Of a DNA stretch of 64,000 bases, positions 18,984 through 26,825 are shown piece by piece. Both the position numbers and the translations under genes were made by a program. The notes beneath the pieces are model-generated. The model was not told where the DNA came from, did no database searches, and was given only the letters and a program-made list of their open reading frames with translations. Every line of letters starts with the position of its first letter. Position 1 is the first letter of the stretch. The stretch covers positions 2,294,001-2,358,000 of the forward strand of contig OZ251218.1 of assembly GCA_965240365.1 (NCBI GenBank), written 5' to 3'. Source of the stretch: G965240365 sp965240365 (GTDB lineage: Bacteria > Pseudomonadota > Gammaproteobacteria > Eutrophobiales > Eutrophobiaceae).

Positions 18984-20362
18984 TAGCTGAGCGGAATATC
19001 CGCTGTTATCCTGAGCCCGCCCTTTGGGGGCGCAGACAACAGGAATCTGCCGCTCAGGGCCTCGACCCTCTCGCGCATGCCGATCAGTCCGAAACCGTGA
19101 CTGGCGCCGGCCGGGATGCCTTTGCCGTCATCCTCAATCAGGATATGCAGGCGCTTTTTATCGGGCCTGGCGTCACTGCCTGTCTGCATGGCCGCCGTAT
19201 CCGCGCCCTGGCTGGAGACCCATATCTTCACATTTTCCGCCTCGGCATGGTGGATTATATTGCTTACGCCTTCCTGGACAATGCGATAAAGCGTCACCTT
19301 GATCGTGTCACTCAGATGCTCTTCATCAAGTTCAGTCAGGTCCAGCTCCCATTTTAGCGGCAGCCCGCGGACTTCCCTGCTTTCGATCAACGCGCCGAGC
19401 GCCTCCTTTATGCTTAAATCATCCAGCACCAGGGGGCGCAGCCTGCCGAGCAATGCCCGCATCTGCTGCTGTAGCTCACTGACACGATTATCTATGGCGG
19501 CCAATTCGTTTCCCGCCTGTTGTATTTGATTATCATCCAGCAGCGCGTTTATCCTGGCGGCAGTGGCCCGGATCCCAAACAGATGCGGCGCCATCTCATC
19601 ATGCAGTTCCCGCGCCAGCGCGCGCCGTTCCTCTTCCTGTAGATTGAGCATTTTTCGGGCCAGCAATGCATTATCTTCGGCGGCGCGGCGCAACAGCATG
19701 AGCAGGTGATTAAACTTCCGGTTTATCCGGGACAGTTCCGGCGCCGCCTGCTCGCTCAGTTTGTGATCAAACGAACCGGCTTCAAGTTTGCTAAAAGCCG
19801 CGAGCAGGTCATTAAGGGGCCGAAGTCCAATATAAAGCCCTATGTAGGTGAGTAGAATGACAAAAAACAAAAAAACGAACGCGCCGGTCGTGCGAATACG
19901 AAAATCCTCCCAGCGCGCTATGATTTCAGCGCTCGGATCGGCTTCAATAACGATGGAAGAAAAGCGATTCGGGCCTGCAAGCGTGAGGCTGGGCAAAGGC
20001 CCCGCATCAGGATATAAAAATCCCGCAAACCAGTCTGGCACGCCGGCCTCTTTAACTGCCTCTGCCTTGTCTGCAAAACGGCCGCTGTGATCGGGTTTAA
20101 CGATAATGTTGATATGCCTGAGTCCTTGCAGGGCATCAATAATCGACTCGCCGGCCTCGCTGCTCAGCCTGGCCCCCGCTCCGGGCAGGTTATTGCCGGC
20201 CAGCCTTTCTGCGAGACTGAAACTGGCATCGACCTCTGATCGTATGGCCTGCTTCCAGTTATAGACCCGGAGCAGTCCCTCGCCGGTCAGGCTAAACAAA
20301 AAAACAGCGCCGATAATCAATAAAAGCCGTGTCTTCAGGGATATATTGCCAATGTTCGGCAT
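18983..20362 (-). CDS. Sensor histidine kinase, NarX/UhpB type (HisKA_3)
   Basis: 459 residues. TM1 about 10-30 (LLLIIGAVFLFSLTGEGLL), periplasmic sensor about 31-155, TM2 about 156-178 (GAFVFLFFVILLTYIGLYIGL), HAMP, dimerisation helix with the phospho-His in RALARELHDEMAPHLFG, and an HATPase_c domain (VSNIIHHAEAENVKIWV, EDDGKGIPAGASHGFGLIGMRERV). It partners the NarL-type regulator at 17853-18518. The stop codon TAG is formed from the TA target duplication and the end of the MITE, so the native C-terminus was probably a few residues different. A 149-bp MITE lies 59 bp upstream. Confidence 0.94.
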   Translation of the reverse strand: MPNIGNISLKTRLLLIIGAVFLFSLTGEGLLRVYNWKQAIRSEVDASFSLAERLAGNNLPGAGARLSSEAGESIIDALQGLRHINIIVKPDHSGRFADKAEAVKEAGVPDWFAGFLYPDAGPLPSLTLAGPNRFSSIVIEADPSAEIIARWEDFRIRTTGAFVFLFFVILLTYIGLYIGLRPLNDLLAAFSKLEAGSFDHKLSEQAAPELSRINRKFNHLLMLLRRAAEDNALLARKMLNLQEEERRALARELHDEMAPHLFGIRATAARINALLDDNQIQQAGNELAAIDNRVSELQQQMRALLGRLRPLVLDDLSIKEALGALIESREVRGLPLKWELDLTELDEEHLSDTIKVTLYRIVQEGVSNIIHHAEAENVKIWVSSQGADTAAMQTGSDARPDKKRLHILIEDDGKGIPAGASHGFGLIGMRERVEALSGRFLLSAPPKGGLRITADIPLS

Positions 20363-20420
20363 GGTTTTGGCCGGCGCCTTTTAATCGGGAAATTACAATT
20401 ATAAGACAGGATTGTATTGA

Positions 20421-20569
20421 GGAAGCTCTGAATAAATCCATCCTGGATTTCTCAGAGCACGCAAGGTGAAAATGCGATTTTCACCTTGCTTCAAAATCAA
20501 TGACTTGCATCATTGATTTTGGCGGTACGTCCCTGTACCGCAGGAAACTCTGACTCAATCAGAGCTTCC
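20421..20569 (+). mobile_element. 149-bp MITE, copy 2
   Basis: Nearly identical to 11292-11440. Terminal repeats GGAAGCTCTGA / TCAGAGCTTCC are here perfect. Flanked by a TTGA duplication (20417-20420 and 20570-20573). It sits in the promoter region of the histidine kinase gene. From 20574 to 20972 I see no supported gene; a weak open frame at 20617-20880 lacks coding character. Confidence 0.88.
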
Positions 20570-20972
20570 TTGAGCGAATACAGGCAATATTTCGGCGCCC
20601 GCATCCTGAAGTTTCCATGAGGAGGCGTGAAAAAAGTTTGCAGAATAACAGCTACCAGGGCGGTAGCAGTGAATTCAATAAAAAACCATCACCCGGTCAT
20701 AAACCAACGCCGCTTTCACTTGTCTGCAACCGGAATGATATTGTTGGATGGCGCCGGACGCGGCGGAATGAGGATTACCGGCCAATAGTTTTATACCGGA
20801 CATTTTGCTGCCTTGCGGCAACGCCCGGCACTTGCGCGTTGAACGCTTTTTTATTCAGATTAGGGCTTGATTCGATTTAAGCCGCCAGGACCTTCATTCG
20901 CAGGCAGGGGCGTGGCCCCGCGGGCCATTAAGCCCGCTGCCTCCCCCGCGCTTTCAGCGCCCGGCCCTGCTG

Positions 20973-21191
20973 TCAGCGGCCCGGAAAGCCGCCCAGTACG
21001 ATGTAATCACCGACATTGGACTTCAGCTTTCCGTTGCGATTGACCGCGCCGATTCGGCGGGGCGTGAAATCACCGGCCAGGGTATTTGAAAAGTCTTTTG
21101 AAATTCCGGTGATATTCAAAAATCTGAAAATACGGGCAATGAAAGACCACCCGCTCTGAGCGGACAGGCTGTTAGTGATTGATGAATTCAT
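20973..21191 (-). CDS. Small protein (72 residues), unknown
   Basis: ATG 21191 is preceded by a good ribosome site (GGAGTAAAACC-ATG). The protein is basic and polar, beginning MNSSITNSLSAQSGWSFIAR and ending GDYIVLGGFPGR; there is no signal peptide or TM segment. It lies about 290 bp downstream of the anti-sigma gene on the same strand, so it may be part of that regulon. No family recognised. 21192-21477 has only an AT-rich leader and a TTTACTGGCTTTAACGGCTTTACGG tandem-like stretch near 21415-21445. Confidence 0.5.
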   Translation of the reverse strand: MNSSITNSLSAQSGWSFIARIFRFLNITGISKDFSNTLAGDFTPRRIGAVNRNGKLKSNVGDYIVLGGFPGR

Positions 21192-21477
21192 GGTTTTACT
21201 CCGTTATTCTTAAAATATCTCATTGATACTGTAATAACGGTTGAGGGCGGGGTTTTATTCCCTGATTTTTAAAAAAATCAGAAATATATTTTGAAAATCC
21301 TGAAACAGGGAGTAATCAGAGGGCGGGGCCGGCGCCTGCGGCTGGGAAAAAGGTCTGGGAAAAGGCGGCTTGAGCGGCCGAGCCGGCCAAGCCCGCCGCC
21401 TTTACAGGCGGACAGGCTTTACTGGCTTTAACGGCTTTACGGGTTCTTGGACGGTGCCACAGGCTTCACATTCCGGG

Positions 21478-22278
21478 CTAAGATTCAGGCTGCCATTGCC
21501 TGGCGATCAAGCGCCGCTCTTCCTCTTTGCTCAGGGGAGCGTCTGCCATGAGATTATCTACCGCGGCATTCAGGGCCTCGGAATCCTGGCCTGATGCCAG
21601 TTGATAGCCATTGCCCTGGCCGGTTTCCGGCCCCGCTGCCGCCGCCTCCAGACGCCAACTGGCATCATCTGCGCGGCAGGCCAGGCCCGTCATGCTTTTA
21701 AGCTCATAATGCAGGTCAAATTCCCGGCAATAATTGCCGTTCGTGCTTTTAAAGCTCAACACGGGTTCAAAGGTGACGGTATGGCCGTTTTCTGCCAGCC
21801 TGACCGAGTTGGCGCTCAGCGTATGCTCCAAAGCGCCATGCAATTCGCTGCCGGGCCTGAATTCAGCGCCGGGCTTGATCTCAGAGGCCAGGGCGGGGCC
21901 GGCCAGCCGATTATCGGTCAGCAACAGGCTGCCCGTGATGGCGCCGATCATGAGCGTGACCGAGGCCGCGAGCGAGGCCGGTTTCCAGTAGCCAAGGCGC
22001 GCCTTGTGTTTGCGGACGCGGCCGCTGATGGGTATCACGTTCGCGGCCTTTTCTGTCTGGCCGGCCGGCCCGCTGATGGTCTTGAGGAACCGCTCGGGGA
22101 TTTTATCCTCCAGCGGAAATGCCTGCTTGAGCAGGGCGTCAAGACGCCTTATTTTTTTAACCCTGATCTTCAAATCAAGCTCCGTTACCGGTTGATTTTC
22201 AAACTGTTTTCTCTGCGCTCTGCTCAATTCGCCATCGGCGTAGGCAGACACTGTTTCATCGCTGATGTTCATAATCAT
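21478..22278 (-). CDS. Anti-sigma factor (transmembrane) for the adjacent ECF sigma
   Basis: 266 residues. The N-terminal cytoplasmic part begins ISDETVSAYADGELSRAQRKQFE, the typical anti-sigma start ('L.AYVDGEL'), without an obvious HxxxCxxC zinc motif. One TM helix at about 103-122 (ASLAASVTLMIGAITGSLLL), then a periplasmic domain of about 140 residues. The gene starts 3 bp after the sigma gene stop, so the two are translated from one message. The partner relationship is inferred from position and architecture. Confidence 0.85.
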   Translation of the reverse strand: MIMNISDETVSAYADGELSRAQRKQFENQPVTELDLKIRVKKIRRLDALLKQAFPLEDKIPERFLKTISGPAGQTEKAANVIPISGRVRKHKARLGYWKPASLAASVTLMIGAITGSLLLTDNRLAGPALASEIKPGAEFRPGSELHGALEHTLSANSVRLAENGHTVTFEPVLSFKSTNGNYCREFDLHYELKSMTGLACRADDASWRLEAAAAGPETGQGNGYQLASGQDSEALNAAVDNLMADAPLSKEEERRLIARQWQPES

Positions 22279-22281
22279 TTC

Positions 22282-22779
22282 CTATAAATCAAAGTGTTCG
22301 ATTAATGTTTTTCTCGCTCTCGACAGGCGGCTCATCACGGTGCCGACCGGAATATCGAGTAATTCTGCCGCTTCTTTGTAAGAATATCCTTCCACCGCGA
22401 CCAGGACCAGGACCGCGCGCTGATCTTCAGGCAACTCGCGCATCCTTTCGGTGACTTCCCGCAATTCATGCGTGGTATCCATGTCGGCCAGATTGTCGTC
22501 CGCGATATTGATCTCTTCATCGTCTATATCCTCGGTATTGGCCCTGACCTTTTGCGCCCTGAGTTGATCCAGCCATATATTTTTAGCTATCTTGAACACC
22601 CAGGACTTCAGTGGCCGGCTGCTGTCCCAGGCCGAGCTTTTGCTCAGCGCCCTTTCCAGGGTGGCCTGCGTCAAATCATCGGCCGTGTCTCTGTCACAGG
22701 TCAGACCGTGGGCAAATCGCCTCAACTCCGGCAACAACTCTACCAGGCCGGTCTGAATCTGCTCTGTTTCTCTGTTCAA
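22282..22779 (-). CDS. ECF-family RNA polymerase sigma factor
   Basis: 165 residues with sigma-70 region 2 (FAHGLTCDRDTADDLTQATLERAL...WVFKIAKNIWLDQLRAQ) and region 4 (LPEDQRAVLVLVAVEGYSYKEAAELLDIPVGTVMSRLSRAR, a textbook r4 helix-turn-helix). It is short, with an acidic linker (DIDDEEINIADDN). The neighbouring anti-sigma gene and a divergent exported protease 133 bp away suggest a cell-envelope regulon. The shared upstream region (22780-22912) contains a TTCCAAAATTCATGGAA dyad (about 22821-22837) that may be regulatory. Confidence 0.95.
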   Translation of the reverse strand: MNRETEQIQTGLVELLPELRRFAHGLTCDRDTADDLTQATLERALSKSSAWDSSRPLKSWVFKIAKNIWLDQLRAQKVRANTEDIDDEEINIADDNLADMDTTHELREVTERMRELPEDQRAVLVLVAVEGYSYKEAAELLDIPVGTVMSRLSRARKTLIEHFDL

Positions 22780-22912
22780 CCTTGCTCTTCTTGTTAATAC
22801 GTTTCAAATGGATAATTTATTCCAAAATTCATGGAATATAATGTCAGGCCCAGACGTACTGACTATAATTAAGCCGTAAACATTCTAACTTTTTCAAAAG
22901 AAGATATAAAAA

Positions 22913-24841
22913 ATGTGGAAATTAGCGCTGTCTTTGCTGTTTTTTTTGCCGGTCGCGGCCCTGTTGCCTGATCTGCACACGTCAAACCCGCTCGCCTCGC
23001 GCGAGGATGGCCGGGGATCCCCTGTATTTCGAATAGTCTCGCTGCTGCCGCTACAGGCCGTTTATGCGCTGGAGGATTTCGATGATGACTCCGCGGACGG
23101 CGATGCGGATGGCGATGACGGCTTTGACAGTGACTTTGATGATGACGATGCCACGGATGATTTCGCGGGGAATGATGATAGCAGGGACGATAGTGACGGA
23201 TTCTCGGCAGGACGTGATAACAGCGGGGATGATAGCGACCGCTTCACTGCGGAGCGTGATGACAGCGGGGATGATAGCAACCGCTTCACGACAGGGCGTG
23301 ACGACAGTCGGGATGATAGTGACCGCTTACCAACGGGGCGCGATGACAGCGGGGACGATAGTAACCGCTTCACGGCAGGGCGTGATGATAGTGAGGACGA
23401 TGCAGATTCACGGCGTGACGATGATGATGACTTCGCATTTGATGACGCCAACGCTGACGATGGTGACAGGGATGACTTCGAACGTGATGATGACGGGGGG
23501 ATTGGCGATGAGACGGATGACGGTTTTGAGACCGCCTTCGGTTTTGATGGCGACGATAACGATGATGGCAATGGCGATGAGGGTATCGAGGTGGACAATC
23601 CAAGCGATGCCGGGGATGATGGCGCCGATGACGATGCCCTTGCGCGCGGCGGCGAAGATGGTGACGACCGGGAACAGTTAGACGGCAACGCCGCCGCCCC
23701 GGAAAGTGATACTTTCATCAGCCTGGAAAATGACACTTTTATAATCCCTGATGATAATCCCTTGCGTCTGGATAATATCGTACAGGGTCCGGACGGCGAT
23801 CCCCATATCAATGGCGAAATGCTGGTCCTGGTTGACGCCACGGAATACAATGAAATCATCAGCAAACTCCAGTACCGGATTATTGCCGAGCAGAGGATCA
23901 AGACACTCGGCCAGGTTTTGGTCAGATTACAGGTGCCCACGCGCGATTTTCAGACTGCCGCCGAACTCATCAGCGCTAACGCGCCCGGCGCGAGCATAGA
24001 CTACAACCACACTTACGATTTATCCAACGCCGGCGCCGCCCTGGAAACAGGGGCGGAAATCCGGCACGACAGCCGTATTGCGCTGGACGGCGCGAGGGTA
24101 AAAATAGGCATGATTGACTCGGGCGTGGACAGATTTCACCCGAGCCTGAAACAGGCGGATCTGGTTATTCGTGATTTTTCGCCGAAAAATACCAGAACGT
24201 CTTTTAGCCACGGCACCGCCATTGCCTCGCTTATCGTCGGCAATGAAGAGAGCAGGTTCACGGGCTTCATCCCCACGGCCACCTTATATGCGGCATCGGT
24301 CTTCGGCCTTTCCGAGAAGGGCCATATTCGCTCCACCACCGAAGACCTGGTCCGGGCCATAGACTGGCTGACCGCCAATTCCGTGCCGGTTATCAGCATG
24401 AGCTTTGCCGGCCCCAAAAATATATTACTGGAAAAAATAATAAAAACGGCATCCGCGCAGGGCTTTACATTTATCGCGGCGGTCGGCAATGACGGCCCCA
24501 ATGCCGAACCGCGCTTCCCCTCGGCCTACACCAGCGTCATTGCGGTCACGGCCGTGGACAATAACAGGAGAATATACCGCCGGGCCGTAACGGGCAGCCA
24601 TGTTGAATTTTCAGCGCCCGGCGTGCGGGTCCTCGCGGCCCATGATAAAAATTACGCCTACGCGAATTTTACCGGCAGTTCCTTTGCGGCGCCCTACGTT
24701 GCGGCCTTGATCGCCGCCAGAATTCCCGCGCATGATCCCGTGAACAAGGCCGGCGTCATTGATTTTTACAGAAAAACCGCCACCGATCTCGGCAAGGAAG
24801 GGCGGGATAATATATTCGGATTCGGGTTGATAAGGTATTAA
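22913..24841 (+). CDS. Subtilisin-like (S8) serine protease with a long Asp-rich repeat region
   Basis: 642 residues. N-terminal hydrophobic signal (MWKLALSLLFFLPVAALLP). Residues about 55-270 are extraordinarily rich in Asp with Ser/Arg/Gly, including 14-residue repeats of the form RFTxxRDDSGDDSN. A propeptide-like domain (about 300-380, MLVLVDATEYNEIISKLQ) precedes the protease domain, whose triad is intact: Asp about 401 in IGMIDSGVD, His about 433 in SFSHGTAIASLIVG, Ser about 588 in TGSSFAAPYVAALIA. The acidic region probably binds cations, for example Ca2+, or keeps the protein soluble outside the cell; this is inference. Divergent from the ECF sigma/anti-sigma pair. Confidence 0.92.
   Translation: MWKLALSLLFFLPVAALLPDLHTSNPLASREDGRGSPVFRIVSLLPLQAVYALEDFDDDSADGDADGDDGFDSDFDDDDATDDFAGNDDSRDDSDGFSAGRDNSGDDSDRFTAERDDSGDDSNRFTTGRDDSRDDSDRLPTGRDDSGDDSNRFTAGRDDSEDDADSRRDDDDDFAFDDANADDGDRDDFERDDDGGIGDETDDGFETAFGFDGDDNDDGNGDEGIEVDNPSDAGDDGADDDALARGGEDGDDREQLDGNAAAPESDTFISLENDTFIIPDDNPLRLDNIVQGPDGDPHINGEMLVLVDATEYNEIISKLQYRIIAEQRIKTLGQVLVRLQVPTRDFQTAAELISANAPGASIDYNHTYDLSNAGAALETGAEIRHDSRIALDGARVKIGMIDSGVDRFHPSLKQADLVIRDFSPKNTRTSFSHGTAIASLIVGNEESRFTGFIPTATLYAASVFGLSEKGHIRSTTEDLVRAIDWLTANSVPVISMSFAGPKNILLEKIIKTASAQGFTFIAAVGNDGPNAEPRFPSAYTSVIAVTAVDNNRRIYRRAVTGSHVEFSAPGVRVLAAHDKNYAYANFTGSSFAAPYVAALIAARIPAHDPVNKAGVIDFYRKTATDLGKEGRDNIFGFGLIRY
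23190..23400 (+). repeat. 42-bp coding minisatellite in the subtilase gene
   Basis: About five imperfect 42-bp units encode R-F-(T/S)-x-x-R-D-(D/N)-S-(G/R/E)-D-D-(S/A)-(N/D). Unit boundaries are clear at the protein level; the outer units are more diverged. Such tracts can change copy number by slippage or recombination without changing the frame. Confidence 0.8.
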
Positions 24842-24930
24842 GGAATTGACTACCCTGCCTGCAAAAGGCCAACCGGAATAATGCAAAATCTGCGCTAACC
24901 TGTCTGTTGCCTGCCTTTAGCAGACAGCAG

Positions 24931-24980
24931 GCCCGATTAGTCTCATATCTATTGAACCCGAACACCAGGTTGATTCAGAA
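24931..24980 (+). repeat. Dispersed repeat, copy A (TCTCATA..TATTGAACCCG)
   Basis: A 45-50 bp stretch running through AGTCTCATATCTATTGAACCCGAACACC..GTTGATTCAG matches 29470-29517 (TGTCTCATAGGTATTGAACCCGGACACC..TTTGATTCAG) at about 80 percent. Both copies follow a cluster of CCTGC/GCAGG half-palindromes. It lies in the 24842-25024 gap before a lipoprotein gene. Confidence 0.7.
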
Positions 24981-25024
24981 TTTCTTTAACGATAAACTTG
25001 AATTTTTAACCGGAGACAAGCACG

Positions 25025-25801
25025 ATGAAAGCTGTAAAAGTGCTGAAATCTATTATTCTGTTTAACGCTATTTTCACACTTGGCGGGTGCGCGATCATCG
25101 CGCCGGAGGTGAAAGACTTCGATCCAGAAACCGAGGTCACCACGATTGAAACGCCGAATACCTCTGTGCTGAGTTGCCTCGGCGACATGATCGATGCGAG
25201 TCCGCAGAACCCGGTTTATATCAATGTTCACCGGCTGCGCGATGAGACCATCCCGGAGTATTTCAGAGAGCGCGGCCTCACCAATGGCGGCATGTGGCTG
25301 GCCACAACCGCAATTTCCAGATTAAATACGGATAAGGTTGTCGCGGTGCTGGCCCGATACAGCAATGACGATTTACTGCCCGATGACATAACCAGAGTGG
25401 ACTTCAGGGGCGCGTTCACGCAGTTTGACCGGCTCGGCGTGACCGGCAGCGCCAATGTCCGGGCCACTTTTCGCAAATTCGGCTTTGATTTCGGCCTTAG
25501 CGAAGAATACGAACTGATCACGGGCGACTTCACGACCTCAATTAATGGCCGGGTGCTGAACTCCACGGCGGTCGGCATCATTGTCCTGACAAACTCCGGC
25601 GCCGGCACTTTATTGTGGAATGACGGCGGCAAATCCGGCCGGGTACAACTCAGGGGGAGGATGCGCGAAGGCCGGCAAAACGCCCAGCGCCATATCATTG
25701 AGGCCGCAACCGTGCTCCATATCGCCTCTTATTTTGGCCTTGATTATAAGGAGTGTCTGGAAAAAGACGAACGTTATATTACCCAGGCCCAGGCGCAGTA
25801 G
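25025..25801 (+). CDS. Putative outer-membrane-associated lipoprotein, unknown
   Basis: 258 residues. Signal peptide with lipobox LGGC (Cys about 22). The sequence NGGMWLATTAISRLNTDKVVAVLARY and a following domain of beta-rich character (GSANVRATFRKFGFDFGLSEEY) faintly recall CsgG/HfaB-type lipoproteins, but I cannot establish this. The C-terminus is Gln/Ala-rich. It lies between the Asp-rich protease and a SapC-family gene, and could be part of a surface or secretion neighbourhood with the TpsB pore at 26826. Confidence 0.65.
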   Translation: MKAVKVLKSIILFNAIFTLGGCAIIAPEVKDFDPETEVTTIETPNTSVLSCLGDMIDASPQNPVYINVHRLRDETIPEYFRERGLTNGGMWLATTAISRLNTDKVVAVLARYSNDDLLPDDITRVDFRGAFTQFDRLGVTGSANVRATFRKFGFDFGLSEEYELITGDFTTSINGRVLNSTAVGIIVLTNSGAGTLLWNDGGKSGRVQLRGRMREGRQNAQRHIIEAATVLHIASYFGLDYKECLEKDERYITQAQAQ

Positions 25802-25872
25802 CGCTTGCCTACCGCGTATTCATTATGCGGGCGGACAAGGCCGTTTCAGAGTTTTCTCGATAATTATCAGCC

Positions 25873-26664
25873 TCAGGCTGGCGCTTCCTGCGCTTCCCCG
25901 GCGCCGAGCCGCTGCATCAGGTTGCCGATATTGGACAGGGAGGCCAGATGCGCGAAGATCAGTTCCAGTTGATCCGACTTTAGCAGTTCCGCCAGTTTTT
26001 CCGGCTGGAGCGCCTTGAGTTTGTCACGGTTGATGCCGAAAAACCCGCCCAGCACATGTTTGCCGCCCGAAGCCAGTTCGACATTGGCCTGCATGGGTTC
26101 AAAAAGCCCGAGTCCGGCCAGATTTTCGCAAAATCCGGCGGTCAACTGCACCTGGGATTGATAGTCGCGCAGAAAGTCCATAGCCTGATCGAGCAGTTCC
26201 GTTTGTCCGCCCTGTTCGTCAAACAGCGGCTTGCCGGCCCGGGCCCGGTTGAAGCCCGGAAAATCCTCATCAATACAGACCGTGAAAGTCGGCGCCTGTT
26301 CAGCAGCGTCATCCGGCGTGGCCAGGATGAACGGATAGCGGCGCACGTAGGCCGGGATGTAGTCCGCCAGCCATTTACCCTCGTCATCGACAAACAGATT
26401 TTTGTTTTCTTCCAGCCCGAGCAGCAGGGCCGGAAAAAACCGCTCATCGGCGCCTTTGGCGAAGACGATCGGATATTCCCTGGCGGCCGGCAGGAATTCT
26501 ACGGCGGCAATGTAGATGCTGTTGGTGGCCCGGGTGTGGAGATAGTTGCTGATTTCCTCCACATGGAGATCGCCATGCGCTTCCTTATTCAGGGGCACGA
26601 CATTTTTGTAGAAGAGTGGTAGCGCGGGTGTGGCCGTGTCGCTGTTATTTTTTGTCTCTGTCAT
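25873..26664 (-). CDS. SapC-family protein
   Basis: 263 residues matching the SapC/S-layer-associated family: PLFYKNVVPLNKEAHGDLHV near the N-terminus, AAVEFLPAAREYPIVFAKG, a LGLEENKNLFVDDEGKWLADYIPAYVRRYPF core, then DEDFPGFN and a C-terminal LFEPMQANVEL. Family members are cytoplasmic or periphery-linked proteins of uncertain role, named after a Campylobacter S-layer region gene. Minus strand, with the TpsB-type pore gene also on the minus strand and ending 162 bp upstream. Confidence 0.88.
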   Translation of the reverse strand: MTETKNNSDTATPALPLFYKNVVPLNKEAHGDLHVEEISNYLHTRATNSIYIAAVEFLPAAREYPIVFAKGADERFFPALLLGLEENKNLFVDDEGKWLADYIPAYVRRYPFILATPDDAAEQAPTFTVCIDEDFPGFNRARAGKPLFDEQGGQTELLDQAMDFLRDYQSQVQLTAGFCENLAGLGLFEPMQANVELASGGKHVLGGFFGINRDKLKALQPEKLAELLKSDQLELIFAHLASLSNIGNLMQRLGAGEAQEAPA

Positions 26665-26790
26665 GTTTTTTCCTGGTTTTACTGGATATTGTGTCTGGCC
26701 GCCTTGCCGGATTCTCGCGTGCCTGGGGGGTAATGGATTCTATGCCTTGTTTTTATTGCGCCTTTTTCGGTATTCCTGTGGTTTCCGCGA

Positions 26791-26809
26791 CCTGCCTGAA
26801 ACAGGCCGG
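26791..26809. repeat. Diverged copy of the 19-bp palindrome
   Basis: CCTGCCTGAAACAGGCCGG, the same right arm (ACAGGCCGG) as the copy inside yebC. It lies between the SapC and TpsB genes, 17 bp after the pore gene stop. Confidence 0.55.
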
Positions 26810-26825
26810 CCGGCCCAGGGCGCGG

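Noticed and set aside
20655..20665. Second ops-like element (GGCGGTAGC) on the plus strand
   Set aside because: Only the 9-base core matches, it lacks the GTG(C) end, and no long operon follows it.
20617..20880. Possible 87-residue protein downstream of the 149-bp MITE
   Set aside because: No ribosome site, no recognisable motif, composition like non-coding sequence, and it begins in repeat-derived DNA.
22780..22912. ECF-type promoter pair between the sigma factor and protease genes
   Set aside because: AT-rich with a short dyad, but I could not find a convincing GGAAC/CGTA-type pair on either strand, so no promoter is claimed.
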